Shown piece by piece: positions 35,909 through 43,469 of a stretch of 43,469 bases of DNA; positions within the stretch are counted from its first letter, which is position 1; each line of letters starts with the position of its first letter. The notes below the pieces were generated by a model, which made no database searches, had not been told where the DNA came from, and was given only the letters and a program-made list of their open reading frames with translations. Both the position numbers and the translations under genes were made by a program. Source of the DNA: Akkermansiaceae bacterium (GTDB lineage Bacteria > Verrucomicrobiota > Verrucomicrobiia > Verrucomicrobiales > Akkermansiaceae). The stretch spans positions 1-43,469 of the forward strand of contig JABDMC010000349.1 in the NCBI GenBank assembly GCA_013001695.1, in the 5' to 3' direction.

Positions 35909-36508
35909 ATGGGTGGAACTGTCCTGATCCTGATTCTCGTCCTGCTCGGCGTGGCCGTCGTCGCGGTCCTCGTCGTGATCGGCTCGTACAACGGCCTCGT
36001 GAAGCTGCGAAACCGCTATCGGAACGCCTTCGCGCAGATCGATGTGCAACTGAAGCGGCGCCACGACCTCATCCCGAACCTCGTGGAGACCGCCAAGGCC
36101 TTCCTCAAGCACGAGCGCGAGACGCTGGAGGCCGTGATCCAGGCGCGCAATGCCGCCGAGTCGGCGCGGCAGGGGGCGAGCCCCGACAATCCCGAGCAGA
36201 TGAAGTCCCTCATGGCCGCCGAGGGCGGCCTCGGGTCGGTCCTCGGCCGCCTGTTCGCCTTGTCGGAAGCCTATCCCGACTTGAAGTCGAACCAGAACAT
36301 GATGCAGCTCAGCGAGGAATTGACGAGCACCGAGAACAAGGTCGGGTTTGCGCGGCAGGCCTACAACGACGCCGTGACGGCCTACAACACCAAGACCGAG
36401 AGCTTCCCGTCGAACATCATCGCGGGCATGTTCAACTTCACCCGGGCCATTCTCTTCGAAGTGTCGTCCGACGCCGAACGGGAGCGCGTCGACGTGAAGT
36501 TCGACTGA
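35909..36508 (+). CDS. LemA-family protein
   Basis: A 199-residue membrane-anchored protein: one N-terminal helix (VLILILVLLGVAVVAVLVVIG) followed by the LemA coiled-helix domain. Family marks are YNGLVKLRNRYRNAFAQIDV, QLKRRHDLIPNLVETAKAFL, the LSEAYPDLKSNQNMMQLSEE block, TENKVGFARQAYNDAVTAYN and FPSNIIAGMFNF. Function is not settled; LemA proteins are often encoded with HtpX/M48 peptidases, as here, and may help or anchor them. ATG at 35909 is used, since the longer open frame upstream crosses the promoter area and is not conserved. Confidence 0.95.
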   Translation: MGGTVLILILVLLGVAVVAVLVVIGSYNGLVKLRNRYRNAFAQIDVQLKRRHDLIPNLVETAKAFLKHERETLEAVIQARNAAESARQGASPDNPEQMKSLMAAEGGLGSVLGRLFALSEAYPDLKSNQNMMQLSEELTSTENKVGFARQAYNDAVTAYNTKTESFPSNIIAGMFNFTRAILFEVSSDAERERVDVKFD

Positions 36509-36633
36509 TGGACCGGGCTGGGTTGCGGAACCCGGAAGGGCGATGAGGTTCCCGGGGATCCGTCCGCCGGGGGCCGGCCGTCCCGCCGCCGGAGGACCCG
36601 GGGGGACCCTCCCTCCCGCACGCCACTGACACG

Positions 36634-38565
36634 ATGGACTTTTTCCAGGCACAGGACGACGCGCGGCGCCGGACGAGGTGGCTGGGGGTCATGTTCCTCG
36701 CGGCGCTGGTGGCGGTGGTGATCGCCGTGAACGTCCTGGTGTGGATCCTGGGGGCGGCGTTTTTCGGGGCGAACGAGGCCGGGGCCTCCCTCCCGGCCCG
36801 GGGCGGGTTCCCGCCGGTCGAGGTCATCCTGGTGACCTCCCTGGTCACCGCGGGGGTGATCCTCGCGGGGAGCGGGTTCAAGAGCCTCGCCCTGCGGGGC
36901 GGCGGCGGCGTGGTCGCCAAGGATCTCGGCGGGCGCCTCGTGGTCCCGCACTCCGGCGATGCCGACGAGCAGCGCCTCATCAACGTGGTGGAAGAGATGG
37001 CCATCGCCTCGGGGGTTCCCGCGCCGCAGGTCTACGTGATGGACGATGAACCCGGGATCAACGCGTTCGCGGCGGGGACCGAACCCGCCAACGCCGTCAT
37101 CGGCGTGACGCAGGGGTGCGTGCAGCGCCTCACCCGCGCCGAGTTGCAGGGGGTCGTGGCCCACGAGTTCAGTCACATCCTGAACGGCGACATGCGGCTC
37201 AACATGCGCCTCATCGGCCTCGTCTTCGGCCTCATGGGCATCACGATGGTGGGGCGCACGATGCTGAATGTGATCCGCTACTCGCGGATGGGAGCGGGCC
37301 GGCGGGGTGAGGGCGTGGCGGTCATCCTGGTGCTGGTGGTGCTGGGTCTCGGGTTGCTGGCCATCGGGGCGGTGGGCACCCTGTGCGGCCGGATGATCCA
37401 GGCCGCGATCTCCCGGCAGCGGGAGTTCCTTGCGGATGCCTCCGCGGTGCAATTCACCCGCGAGCCGGACGGCATTGCCGGCGCCCTCATGAAGATCGGC
37501 GGCCAGAGGCACGGGTCGCGCGTGCTCAACGCCAAGGCCATGGAGGCCAGCCACATGTTCTTTGCCGACGGGGGGATGTTCGCCTTCGGGTTCGCCACCC
37601 ATCCGCCGCTGCCCATCCGGATCAGGGCGATCGATCCCAGCTGGGACGGGGGGTTCGTGAAGAGCGCCCTGCCCCCGGTGGGCGGATCGGCGGAGCCGCC
37701 CCCGCTGCCCGGCGCCTCGCGGATGGAAACCGGCGCCTCCGTCATGATGCTCGACCGGATGGGCGATCCGGGGCGCGCCCGCTGGGAACACGGGAGGATG
37801 TTGCGGAGCGACCTCGACCCCGCGTGGATCGAGGCCGCCCACGATCGCAACGGCGCCCAGGCGCTGGTCTTCGGCATGCTCCTCGCGGAGGACGACCGCC
37901 TGCGGCAGGGGGAGGTGGACTTCCTCACCAAATCCGCCGGGGAGGAGGCCGCGGCGGTGGCCCTCCGCTGGCAGGGTGAACTCCGCGACCTCCACTCGGC
38001 CCGGAAAATCGCCCTCATCGACCTGTGCATCCCGTCGTTGCGGCGCCTCAGCCCGCCGGAACACGAGCGATTCGTCGAGATCACGAAGTGGCTGATCGCA
38101 AGCGATGCCGAGGTGAGCCTCTTCGAGTACATGCTCCAGCACGTCGTGGCCCGGCACCTCGCCACCCATTTCGACCGGCGCGGCATGCCCGGGATCAGGT
38201 TCCGGCGGATGAAGGACCTCGGGCCCGAGGCGAATGTCCTCACGTCCGCGATGGCCCGCCTCGACCGCGACCCCGGGATGGCCGCGGTGGCCTTCGCGGC
38301 GGTGCAGGACGAGTGGGGGGCCTCCGGAAATTGGATCCCCCGGCTGCTCGACCCGGAAAATTGCGGCCCCCCGGACCTGCACCGGGCCCTGGAGCGCTTC
38401 GAGGCCGCCACCCCTCTCGTGAAGAAGCAGATCCTGCGCGCGGTGGGCGTGGCCGCCGCCCATGACGGGGTGCTGGGCAGCCGCGAAATCGAGTTATTGC
38501 GGGCCACCGCCGACGCCATCGGTTGCGGCATCCCTCCCTTCGTGGTCGAACTCGAGCAAACCTGA
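36634..38565 (+). CDS. M48-family metallopeptidase with TerB-like C-terminal part
   Basis: A 643-residue inner-membrane zinc peptidase related to HtpX. Membrane helices at about 16-45 and 65-85 precede the catalytic domain; zinc ligands are His177 and His181 in VVAHEFSHILNGD and a Glu in SRQREFLADASAVQFTR, with two more helices between. The C-terminal ~250 residues are soluble and end in KKQILRAVGVAAAHDGVLGS, then REIELLRATADAIGCGIPP, the pattern of TerB-like helical domains often found at the end of long M48 proteins. The likely role is quality control of membrane proteins. Comes 125 bp after lemA; the UbiA-like gene follows after 9 nt. Confidence 0.94.
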   Translation: MDFFQAQDDARRRTRWLGVMFLAALVAVVIAVNVLVWILGAAFFGANEAGASLPARGGFPPVEVILVTSLVTAGVILAGSGFKSLALRGGGGVVAKDLGGRLVVPHSGDADEQRLINVVEEMAIASGVPAPQVYVMDDEPGINAFAAGTEPANAVIGVTQGCVQRLTRAELQGVVAHEFSHILNGDMRLNMRLIGLVFGLMGITMVGRTMLNVIRYSRMGAGRRGEGVAVILVLVVLGLGLLAIGAVGTLCGRMIQAAISRQREFLADASAVQFTREPDGIAGALMKIGGQRHGSRVLNAKAMEASHMFFADGGMFAFGFATHPPLPIRIRAIDPSWDGGFVKSALPPVGGSAEPPPLPGASRMETGASVMMLDRMGDPGRARWEHGRMLRSDLDPAWIEAAHDRNGAQALVFGMLLAEDDRLRQGEVDFLTKSAGEEAAAVALRWQGELRDLHSARKIALIDLCIPSLRRLSPPEHERFVEITKWLIASDAEVSLFEYMLQHVVARHLATHFDRRGMPGIRFRRMKDLGPEANVLTSAMARLDRDPGMAAVAFAAVQDEWGASGNWIPRLLDPENCGPPDLHRALERFEAATPLVKKQILRAVGVAAAHDGVLGSREIELLRATADAIGCGIPPFVVELEQT

Positions 38566-38574
38566 CGCTCCGCG

Positions 38575-39474
38575 GTGCGCAACGGCCGCATGCGGGGCTT
38601 GCTTTGTCGGGGCGATCCGCGGATGGTGCGCCACTGGATGCAACGCCAACCCGTCTGGCTTTGGCCGAACCTTCTCAGTCTCGACGCCCCCCTGGTGGCG
38701 GTGGTCTGGATGTGGATGTTCGCCAAGACGTGGCGGGTGGAATACTTCCCCCCGGCGATCTACCTGCTCCTCGCCCTGGTGGTGTGGAGCGTCTACGTCG
38801 CGGACCGCCTCCTCGACGCCCGGTTCCGGCAGATGATGGACCGGGACGTGCCCACCCGGCACCGCATCCACGCCCGGCTCCGCAAGCCGTTGACGGTCGG
38901 AATGATCCTGGCGGTCATCTCCTCGATGGGCCTCCTGGCCTTTCTGCCGGTCGGCCTCTGGATGCACGGGAGCTTCGTGCTGGTCCTCGTGGCGCTCTAC
39001 TTCGTGATGTCCTTCGTCCAGGAGACCGAGTTGATGACCTACTTCAAGAACATCCTCGCGGGGCTGGCCTTTGCCTACGGCACCGCGGTGGGCGTGCAGT
39101 TCTACCGGCCGGCATCGGACCTCCTCTGGTTCCTGCTGTCCACCGAGGTCCTGTCGTTCGCGGTCCTGTGCATATTCAACATCACCGCCATCGATTTCTG
39201 GGAAGAGTCGCGGAAGTCTCCGGACCCCGAGGTGAAGCGCGGATACGAGATGTTGCTCACCCTCCTCCTGATCATGCTGGGGGCCTTCGCGTTGCTCCTG
39301 GCGGTCTTCGCGGATTCCTACAACAAGCCGTTTTTCGTGGCGGTCCTCGTGGCGACCGGCCTCCTCTACCTCGTGAACCGGGAGCGCAGCCGCTTCTCGA
39401 TGGACGCCCAGCGGGTCCTCGCGGACCTCGCCATGCTGCTGCCCCTGCCGGTCTTCATGTTCTACATGAGGTGA
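38575..39474 (+). CDS. Polytopic membrane protein, possibly UbiA-superfamily
   Basis: Up to 299 residues (GTG start at 38575), with eight or nine hydrophobic segments. In-frame ATGs at residues 6, 17 and 22 are equally possible starts; the conserved-looking part begins around QPVWLWPNLLSLDAP. The segment VVWSVYVADRLLDARF with a following basic loop (RHRIHARLRKPL) resembles the first Asp-rich region of UbiA prenyltransferases, and FNITAIDFWEESRKSPD could be the second, but neither fits the standard NDxxDxxxD / DxxxD motifs exactly. A prenyl-transfer role is thus tentative. It begins 9 nt after the M48 gene and is likely co-transcribed with it. Confidence 0.7.
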   Translation: MRNGRMRGLLCRGDPRMVRHWMQRQPVWLWPNLLSLDAPLVAVVWMWMFAKTWRVEYFPPAIYLLLALVVWSVYVADRLLDARFRQMMDRDVPTRHRIHARLRKPLTVGMILAVISSMGLLAFLPVGLWMHGSFVLVLVALYFVMSFVQETELMTYFKNILAGLAFAYGTAVGVQFYRPASDLLWFLLSTEVLSFAVLCIFNITAIDFWEESRKSPDPEVKRGYEMLLTLLLIMLGAFALLLAVFADSYNKPFFVAVLVATGLLYLVNRERSRFSMDAQRVLADLAMLLPLPVFMFYMR

Positions 39475-39545
39475 TCCCGGGGGGCGGGCCGCGGGCCGCT
39501 TAGGTTGCGCTTGCGGTCGGCCCGCGGGGCGGATTGGATGGGGGG

Positions 39546-40178
39546 ATGGAAGCGAGCGGAAAGCAGAAACGGCCGGCGATCCTGATCATCGGGGCCCCCG
39601 GCGCCGGGAAGGGGACCCAGGGGAGAATCATCGGGACCATCCCGCGGTTCTTCCACTGCGCCTGCGGCGATGTCTTCCGCTCGCTCGATACCCGCACCGA
39701 GCTCGGCCAGCGCTTCGTCGAGTATTCCAGCAAGGGCGAGCTGGTTCCCGACGAGCTGACCGTCGAACTCTGGGAGGCCCAGCTCGACAACTGGACGGAG
39801 ACCTACCTCTACAAGCCGGACATCGACATCCTCGTCCTCGACGGGATTCCGCGGAACGTGCGGCAGGCGGAGATGCTGGAGGCCTACCTCGACGTCCAGC
39901 AGGTGTTCCACCTGACCTGCCCGAACCGGACCGAGCTGGCGCGCCGCATGCGGAAGCGGGCCCTGAAGGAGAATCGCATCGACGATGCCAACGAGTCGGT
40001 CATCCAGAACCGCATCCAGACCTACGAGGATGAGACCAAGCCGATCCTGGATTTCTACCCGCGCAGTATCATCTCCGAGATCGATGCCACCCAGCAGCCG
40101 GTGAAGGTGCTGAGCGACATCCTGAGACGGGTCACGGATCTGCCGGCATACCGCCAGATCTCCGCCATCAAGGTCTAG
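39546..40178 (+). CDS. adk: Adenylate kinase (short-LID type)
   Basis: A 210-residue nucleoside monophosphate kinase that interconverts ATP + AMP and 2 ADP. P-loop GAPGAGKGTQ, the AMP-site CGDVFRSLDTRTELG and the LDGIPRNVRQAEML block (family LDGFPR) are clear; then comes a short LID (RMRKRALKENRIDD) without zinc-binding cysteines, and the second Arg site NRIQTYEDETKPILDFY. ATG at 39546 is chosen; an in-frame TTG lies 12 nt upstream. The GIPRN in place of GFPRT and the short LID suggest a divergent adk-like paralog, so a second canonical Adk elsewhere in the genome is possible. Confidence 0.88.
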   Translation: MEASGKQKRPAILIIGAPGAGKGTQGRIIGTIPRFFHCACGDVFRSLDTRTELGQRFVEYSSKGELVPDELTVELWEAQLDNWTETYLYKPDIDILVLDGIPRNVRQAEMLEAYLDVQQVFHLTCPNRTELARRMRKRALKENRIDDANESVIQNRIQTYEDETKPILDFYPRSIISEIDATQQPVKVLSDILRRVTDLPAYRQISAIKV

Positions 40179-40260
40179 CCGCGGCGCCACGGCCGCGGCC
40201 CGCAATCACGCTTCCCCCGCCGGAGGACACCACGAACCACCCCGAACAAACTCAGGACCG

Positions 40261-41223
40261 ATGCGGGTGGTATTCATGGGGACGGGTGAGATCGGGGTGC
40301 CGTGCCTCGATGCCCTCCTCGCCTCGTCGCACGACATCGTGGGATTGGTGACCCAGCCGGACCGGCCGGTGGGCCGGCACCAGGAGTTGACGCCGCCGCG
40401 CGTCAAATCGATCGCGCGGGATGCCGGGGTGCCGGTCCTGCAGCCGGAACGGGTGCGCCGCAAGGATGCCGTGGAGGAGATTCGCGCCCTTGCCCCGGAC
40501 GTGATCGTGGTGGTTGCCTACGGACAGCTCCTGCCGCCGGACCTGCTGGCGATTCCGCCGAAGGGATGCCTCAACGTGCACGCTTCCCTGTTGCCGCGGC
40601 ATCGGGGCGCGTCGTGCATCCAGGCCGCCATCGCGGCCGGCGACGAGGAGAGCGGGGTGACCATCATGTTCATGGCCAAGGGCCTCGATACGGGCGACGT
40701 CATCCTGCGGCAGGCCACCGCCCTCGCCCCGGGGGAAACCGGGGGCAGCCTGCACGACCGGCTCGCGGCCCTCGCGCCCCCGGCGCTCATGGACGCCCTC
40801 CGGCGGCTCGAGGCGGGCACCGCCCGGCCCGAGCCGCAGGACGGTGCGCTGGCGACCTACGCGCCCAAGCTGCGGCGCGAGGACGGGGAACTCGACTGGT
40901 CCGCGGGGGCAAGCGCGCTCGAGCGCCGGATCCGCGCCTACGACCCATGGCCGGGGACCTACACCTGGTTCCGTGACGCCCGCGGCCGGGAACGGCGGCT
41001 GAAGGTGTTTCCCGCGGTGGAGGTCGCCGCGGGCTCCGGCCCGCCGGGGACCATCCTGGAAGCCGGTGCCGCGGGCCTCGTGGTGGCCTGCGGTGACGGG
41101 GGCCTCCGGGTGCACGCCCTGCAACCGGACGGCGCCAAGCGGATGGGCGCCGCCGAGTTTCTCACAGGCCACGAAACCGTCCCGCGGGAAGGCTTCTTTT
41201 CGCTGGCGAAGGGTCGGGGTTGA
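40261..41223 (+). CDS. fmt: Methionyl-tRNA formyltransferase
   Basis: A 320-residue enzyme that formylates initiator Met-tRNA using 10-formyl-tetrahydrofolate. N-terminal Rossmann-type domain: VVFMGTGEIGVPCLDALL, LVTQPDRPVGRH, the catalytic strip NVHASLLPRHRGAS (Asn, His) and GVTIMFMAKGLDTGDVIL (Asp). The C-terminal tRNA-binding beta-barrel begins near TYAPKLRREDGELDW. Length is typical. It is followed after 15 nt by an unknown exported protein gene and then pyrH and frr, so this run probably forms a translation-related operon. Confidence 0.97.
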   Translation: MRVVFMGTGEIGVPCLDALLASSHDIVGLVTQPDRPVGRHQELTPPRVKSIARDAGVPVLQPERVRRKDAVEEIRALAPDVIVVVAYGQLLPPDLLAIPPKGCLNVHASLLPRHRGASCIQAAIAAGDEESGVTIMFMAKGLDTGDVILRQATALAPGETGGSLHDRLAALAPPALMDALRRLEAGTARPEPQDGALATYAPKLRREDGELDWSAGASALERRIRAYDPWPGTYTWFRDARGRERRLKVFPAVEVAAGSGPPGTILEAGAAGLVVACGDGGLRVHALQPDGAKRMGAAEFLTGHETVPREGFFSLAKGRG

Positions 41224-41238
41224 GCGCATCTTCCGGCG

Positions 41239-41826
41239 ATGCGAACAGAAATCCTGGCGGTCCTGCTCGGGTGCCTCCCGGTGGCGGCGAGCACCATCGA
41301 GGTGGTCCGGCTTTTCCAGCCGCTCTCGCTTCATGGGACCGACGGGTCGGGTGACGAGGACGAGGCCGGGGAACCGCTGCAGGCGGCCGTGATGCCGCGG
41401 CCCTTCGCCCTTGGCGGGGCCATTCCCGAGGATCTCGTCAAGGCCGTCGCCCGCCCGTGCGAAATCGGCACCAACAGCCCGGGCTACGAGGTCCAGGAAT
41501 CCAACCTCATCATCCTCTGCGGCATCGGTCTCGCGGTCAGCTTCGAGGAGGAGTCCGAAACCCTCGTGGTGACATTCGACGTGAAGGAACTGTCCATCCC
41601 GGAGGACGTCGACCTCACCGCCCGCCAGGTGCTGAAGCTGTCGATCCGGGCCGTGCAGCGCAGCCTCGAGGATTATTTCTCCCACGGCGAGCACACCCTG
41701 AAGTGGAAGGTGGCCATCACCGGCACGAAGGATGGGAACGCCAGCCTCAAGAACATGGGCAAGGAGTTCCTCATCGCCGGCAAGAAACAGGATGACCCCC
41801 CCGGGGTGGACGAAGACGGCGGATAG
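41239..41826 (+). CDS. Exported protein of unknown function
   Basis: A 195-residue protein that I do not recognise. It starts with a probable signal peptide ([19 protein letters not shown]), has an acidic linker ([12 protein letters not shown]), then a block with two cysteines (RPCEIGTN and LIILCGIG) that could form a disulfide, beta-rich segments ([20 protein letters not shown]), a helix ([20 protein letters not shown]) and a strand ([14 protein letters not shown]). The end is disordered and acidic. It lies 15 nt after fmt and about 56 nt before pyrH; the tight packing says it is a real, co-transcribed gene. A link to translation is not implied. Confidence 0.8.
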   Translation: MRTEILAVLLGCLPVAASTIEVVRLFQPLSLHGTDGSGDEDEAGEPLQAAVMPRPFALGGAIPEDLVKAVARPCEIGTNSPGYEVQESNLIILCGIGLAVSFEEESETLVVTFDVKELSIPEDVDLTARQVLKLSIRAVQRSLEDYFSHGEHTLKWKVAITGTKDGNASLKNMGKEFLIAGKKQDDPPGVDEDGG

Positions 41827-41882
41827 GCCCCCGTCTTTTCGCTTTGCAAGTGACGGGGCGGCTGGTTGGATCCCGCAACGTA

Positions 41883-42626
41883 GTGAGTCAATCTGATACG
41901 GGTTTGGTTCGGCCTTTCAAGCGAGCCGTCATGAAGTTGAGCGGCGAGGCCCTCCGCGAGCGGGGCAGCACCGACAATATTTCCCCGGAAATCGTGGGGC
42001 GCATCGCCGACGAGATCAAGGAGGGGCTCAAGTCCGGGGTCGAACTGGCCATCGTGGTCGGCGGCGGCAACTTCTGGCGCGGCGCCAGCGCCAGCGAGCG
42101 CGGGATGGACCGCGCCACCGCCGATTACGTCGGGATGATGGCCACCGTCATGAACGCCCTCGCCCTGCAGGCCGCCCTCGAGGCCGTCGGGGTGATGTGC
42201 ATCGTGCAATCCGCGATCGAGATGAAGAATGTCGCGGAGCCGTTCATCCGGCGCAAGGCATCCCGGCATCTCGATGCCAAGCGCGTCGTGATCTTTGCCG
42301 CCGGGACCGGCAGCCCCTTCTTCTCGACGGACACCACCGCCGCCCTGCGCGCCAGCGAGATGGGGGCCGACGTGATCCTGAAAGCCACCATGGTCGACGG
42401 GGTCTACGATGCCGACCCCAAGCTCCATCCCGAGGCGGTCCGCTACGAGACCGTGAGCTTCCAGACCTGCATCGCGGACCGCCTGCAGGTGATGGATGCC
42501 ACCGCCTTCAGTCTTTGTATGGACAATAATGTCCCGATCGTCGTATTTGATCTTGGCCCCGCGGGCAATATCGAGCGGGCCCTCCGCGGGGAAGACATCG
42601 GAACCGTGGTGCATTCCGAAAACTAA
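41883..42626 (+). CDS. pyrH: UMP kinase
   Basis: A 247-residue amino-acid-kinase-fold enzyme that phosphorylates UMP to UDP, usually controlled by GTP and UTP. Motifs: [13 protein letters not shown] (family KLSGEAL), [47 protein letters not shown] and [13 protein letters not shown]. No ATG precedes the core: GTG at 41883 gives a normal-length enzyme, while TTG at 41844 would add 13 residues and the ATG at 41931 would cut into the core. Followed after 12 nt by frr, the usual pyrH-frr pair; rpsB and tsf, common upstream partners, are absent. Confidence 0.97.
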   Translation: MSQSDTGLVRPFKRAVMKLSGEALRERGSTDNISPEIVGRIADEIKEGLKSGVELAIVVGGGNFWRGASASERGMDRATADYVGMMATVMNALALQAALEAVGVMCIVQSAIEMKNVAEPFIRRKASRHLDAKRVVIFAAGTGSPFFSTDTTAALRASEMGADVILKATMVDGVYDADPKLHPEAVRYETVSFQTCIADRLQVMDATAFSLCMDNNVPIVVFDLGPAGNIERALRGEDIGTVVHSEN

Positions 42627-42638
42627 CGATTACCAGCG

Positions 42639-43205
42639 ATGAAACCGGAGGAAGTATTGGCGAACGTCAAGGAACACATGAAGAAGGCCGTGGAGTACAT
42701 GGGCCACGAATTCTCCAGTGTGCGGACCGGCAAGGCCTCGCCGGCCCTCGTTGAGAACCTCGACGTCATGGTGTCGAGCTACGGCAGCAGCATGAAGTTG
42801 AAGGCCCTCGCGGTGATCACGACGCCGGAACCGCGGATGATCATGATCCAGCCGTTCGATCCCAGCACCACCGGGGACATCGAGAAGGCCATCCGGGAGA
42901 GCAAGCTCGGGTTGAACCCGGTCGGGGAGGGGAAGGTGATCCGCCTGCCGATTCCGGAACTCACCGAGGAACGGCGCAAGGACCTCGTCAAGACGCTCAA
43001 GCACATGGCCGAGGAGACGCGCGTCCGGGTGCGGGCCTGCCGGAAGGAGGGCATGGACGGCGCCAAGAAGCTCAAGTCCGAGGGGATCCTGACCGAGGAC
43101 CAGATGCACGACCTCGAGAAGGACGTCCAGGAACTCACCGACCAGTTCGTCAAGGAGATCGACGGCCTCTTCGATGCGAAGGAGAAGGAAGTGATGACCG
43201 TCTAG
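42639..43205 (+). CDS. frr: Ribosome recycling factor
   Basis: A 188-residue factor that, with EF-G, splits the ribosome after termination. The tRNA-like fold is evident: MKKAVEYMGHEFSSVRTGKA, LVENLDVMVSSYGSSMKLKA, then PRMIMIQPFDPSTTGDIEKA, IRESKLGLNPVGEGKVIRLP, LTEERRKDLVKTLKHMAEET and RVRACRKEGMDGAKKL. Length is standard (about 185). It is the last gene of the fmt-to-frr run; strong inverted repeats follow within 10 bp of its stop. Confidence 0.98.
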   Translation: MKPEEVLANVKEHMKKAVEYMGHEFSSVRTGKASPALVENLDVMVSSYGSSMKLKALAVITTPEPRMIMIQPFDPSTTGDIEKAIRESKLGLNPVGEGKVIRLPIPELTEERRKDLVKTLKHMAEETRVRVRACRKEGMDGAKKLKSEGILTEDQMHDLEKDVQELTDQFVKEIDGLFDAKEKEVMTV

Positions 43206-43214
43206 TGTGCATAT

Positions 43215-43343
43215 TTCACGAAGTGAACCATGCGTTTTGCGAAGGAGGCTGAAGCTCAATCATCTGATTCGCAAAACCGACTCTGACCAGTCAGAGCCTG
43301 TCGGCCCCCGCGTTCGCGGGGGCGGAAATTTCATGAAATTTCC
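43215..43343. repeat. Cluster of inverted repeats after frr
   Basis: Four separate inverted repeats follow one another: TTCAC-GAA-GTGAA (43215-43227); GTTTTGCGAA at 43234-43243 pairing with TTCGCAAAAC at 43268-43277; CTCTGAC-CA-GTCAGAG (43281-43296); a GCCCCCGC/GCGGGGGC hairpin (43304-43323); and directly after it the perfect 20-bp palindrome at 43324-43343. The GC hairpin could end transcription of frr, but no T run follows it. The whole could be a repeat element or a structured RNA. Confidence 0.85.
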
Positions 43344-43346
43344 GGG

Positions 43347-43469
43347 CTAGTCTTCCGCGTGCAGTTCCCGCAGGAGGCGCTCGTGCCGGGCCTTGCGGAA
43401 GGCGCGGACCGCGATGAGGAGGTAAACGAGCGAAACGGCGAAGAGCGCGAGGAGATAGCGGGTGGAGGC
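43347..43469 (-). CDS. C-terminal fragment of a small membrane protein (possibly CcmD-like)
   Basis: The last 40 codons and TAG stop of a minus-strand gene that runs off the window edge. It encodes one membrane helix (YLLALFAVSLVYLLIAVRAF) followed by a basic, helical tail (RKARHERLLRELHAED). A single helix followed by an Arg-rich tail resembles CcmD-type heme-export subunits, but many small membrane proteins look alike, so this is only a suggestion. The frame is open to the edge. Confidence 0.55.
   Translation of the reverse strand, partial: ASTRYLLALFAVSLVYLLIAVRAFRKARHERLLRELHAED

Overview
The window is GC-rich, densely coded DNA from a Gram-negative bacterium. It encodes outer-membrane barrels, an RND pump, Sec-exported periplasmic proteins and lipoyl-type 2-oxoglutarate dehydrogenase. 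The gene mix (GldA/F/G plus DUF4340 transporter, FecR-domain proteins beside a CHASE2 cyclase, LemA with an M48 peptidase, DUF368, a SucA with a Verrucomicrobia-like N-terminus) points to the Planctomycetes-Verrucomicrobia-Chlamydiae group, most likely Verrucomicrobiota. This is an inference from family content; no rRNA or tRNA gene was seen. Several starts are GTG or TTG and clear Shine-Dalgarno sequences are rare.

Left part (1-3.7 kb): DNA ligase LigA, a repeat-rich intergenic stretch, a VanZ-like membrane protein and a BrnT/BrnA toxin-antitoxin pair. From 3.8 to 14.7 kb lies the most unusual region, a candidate envelope-signalling locus. Reading leftward on the minus strand it holds OMP2, FecR3, an ECF-like sigma factor, small protein B, FecR2, OMP1, FecR1, small protein A, a GAF protein and a cytoplasmic S8 protease. 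Divergent from OMP2 is a CHASE2 class III adenylate cyclase, and just beyond it lie DUF3307 and a stand-alone cyclic-nucleotide-binding-domain protein. Small proteins A and B are clear paralogs, the three FecR proteins are paralogs, and the two barrels share sequence boxes, so the locus has grown by internal duplication. The FecR proteins lack the cytoplasmic anti-sigma part of classical FecR. The small cysteine-free proteins could be the missing sigma regulators, but this is a hypothesis.

Middle part (14.8-29.7 kb): a four-gene GldA/GldF/GldG/DUF4340 ABC-type operon on the minus strand, then divergent sucA-sucB (E1 and E2 of 2-oxoglutarate dehydrogenase; the E2 has two lipoyl domains but no visible E3-binding domain). 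A DUF368 (PopT-like) lipid-carrier transporter follows. Between it and a convergent RND pump sits a tandem array of a 329-bp unit in three copies. Each unit carries the 3' end of both flanking genes and a 149-bp element bounded by palindromic inverted repeats.

Right part (29.9-43.5 kb) is mostly housekeeping: leuB, a CaCA-type antiporter, DUF1287, a PlsC-like acyltransferase, aroB, a DEDD exonuclease, a LemA / M48-TerB / UbiA-like run, adenylate kinase, fmt, an unknown exported protein, pyrH and frr. The last 270 bases hold a cluster of strong inverted repeats and the 3' end of a small membrane protein on the minus strand.
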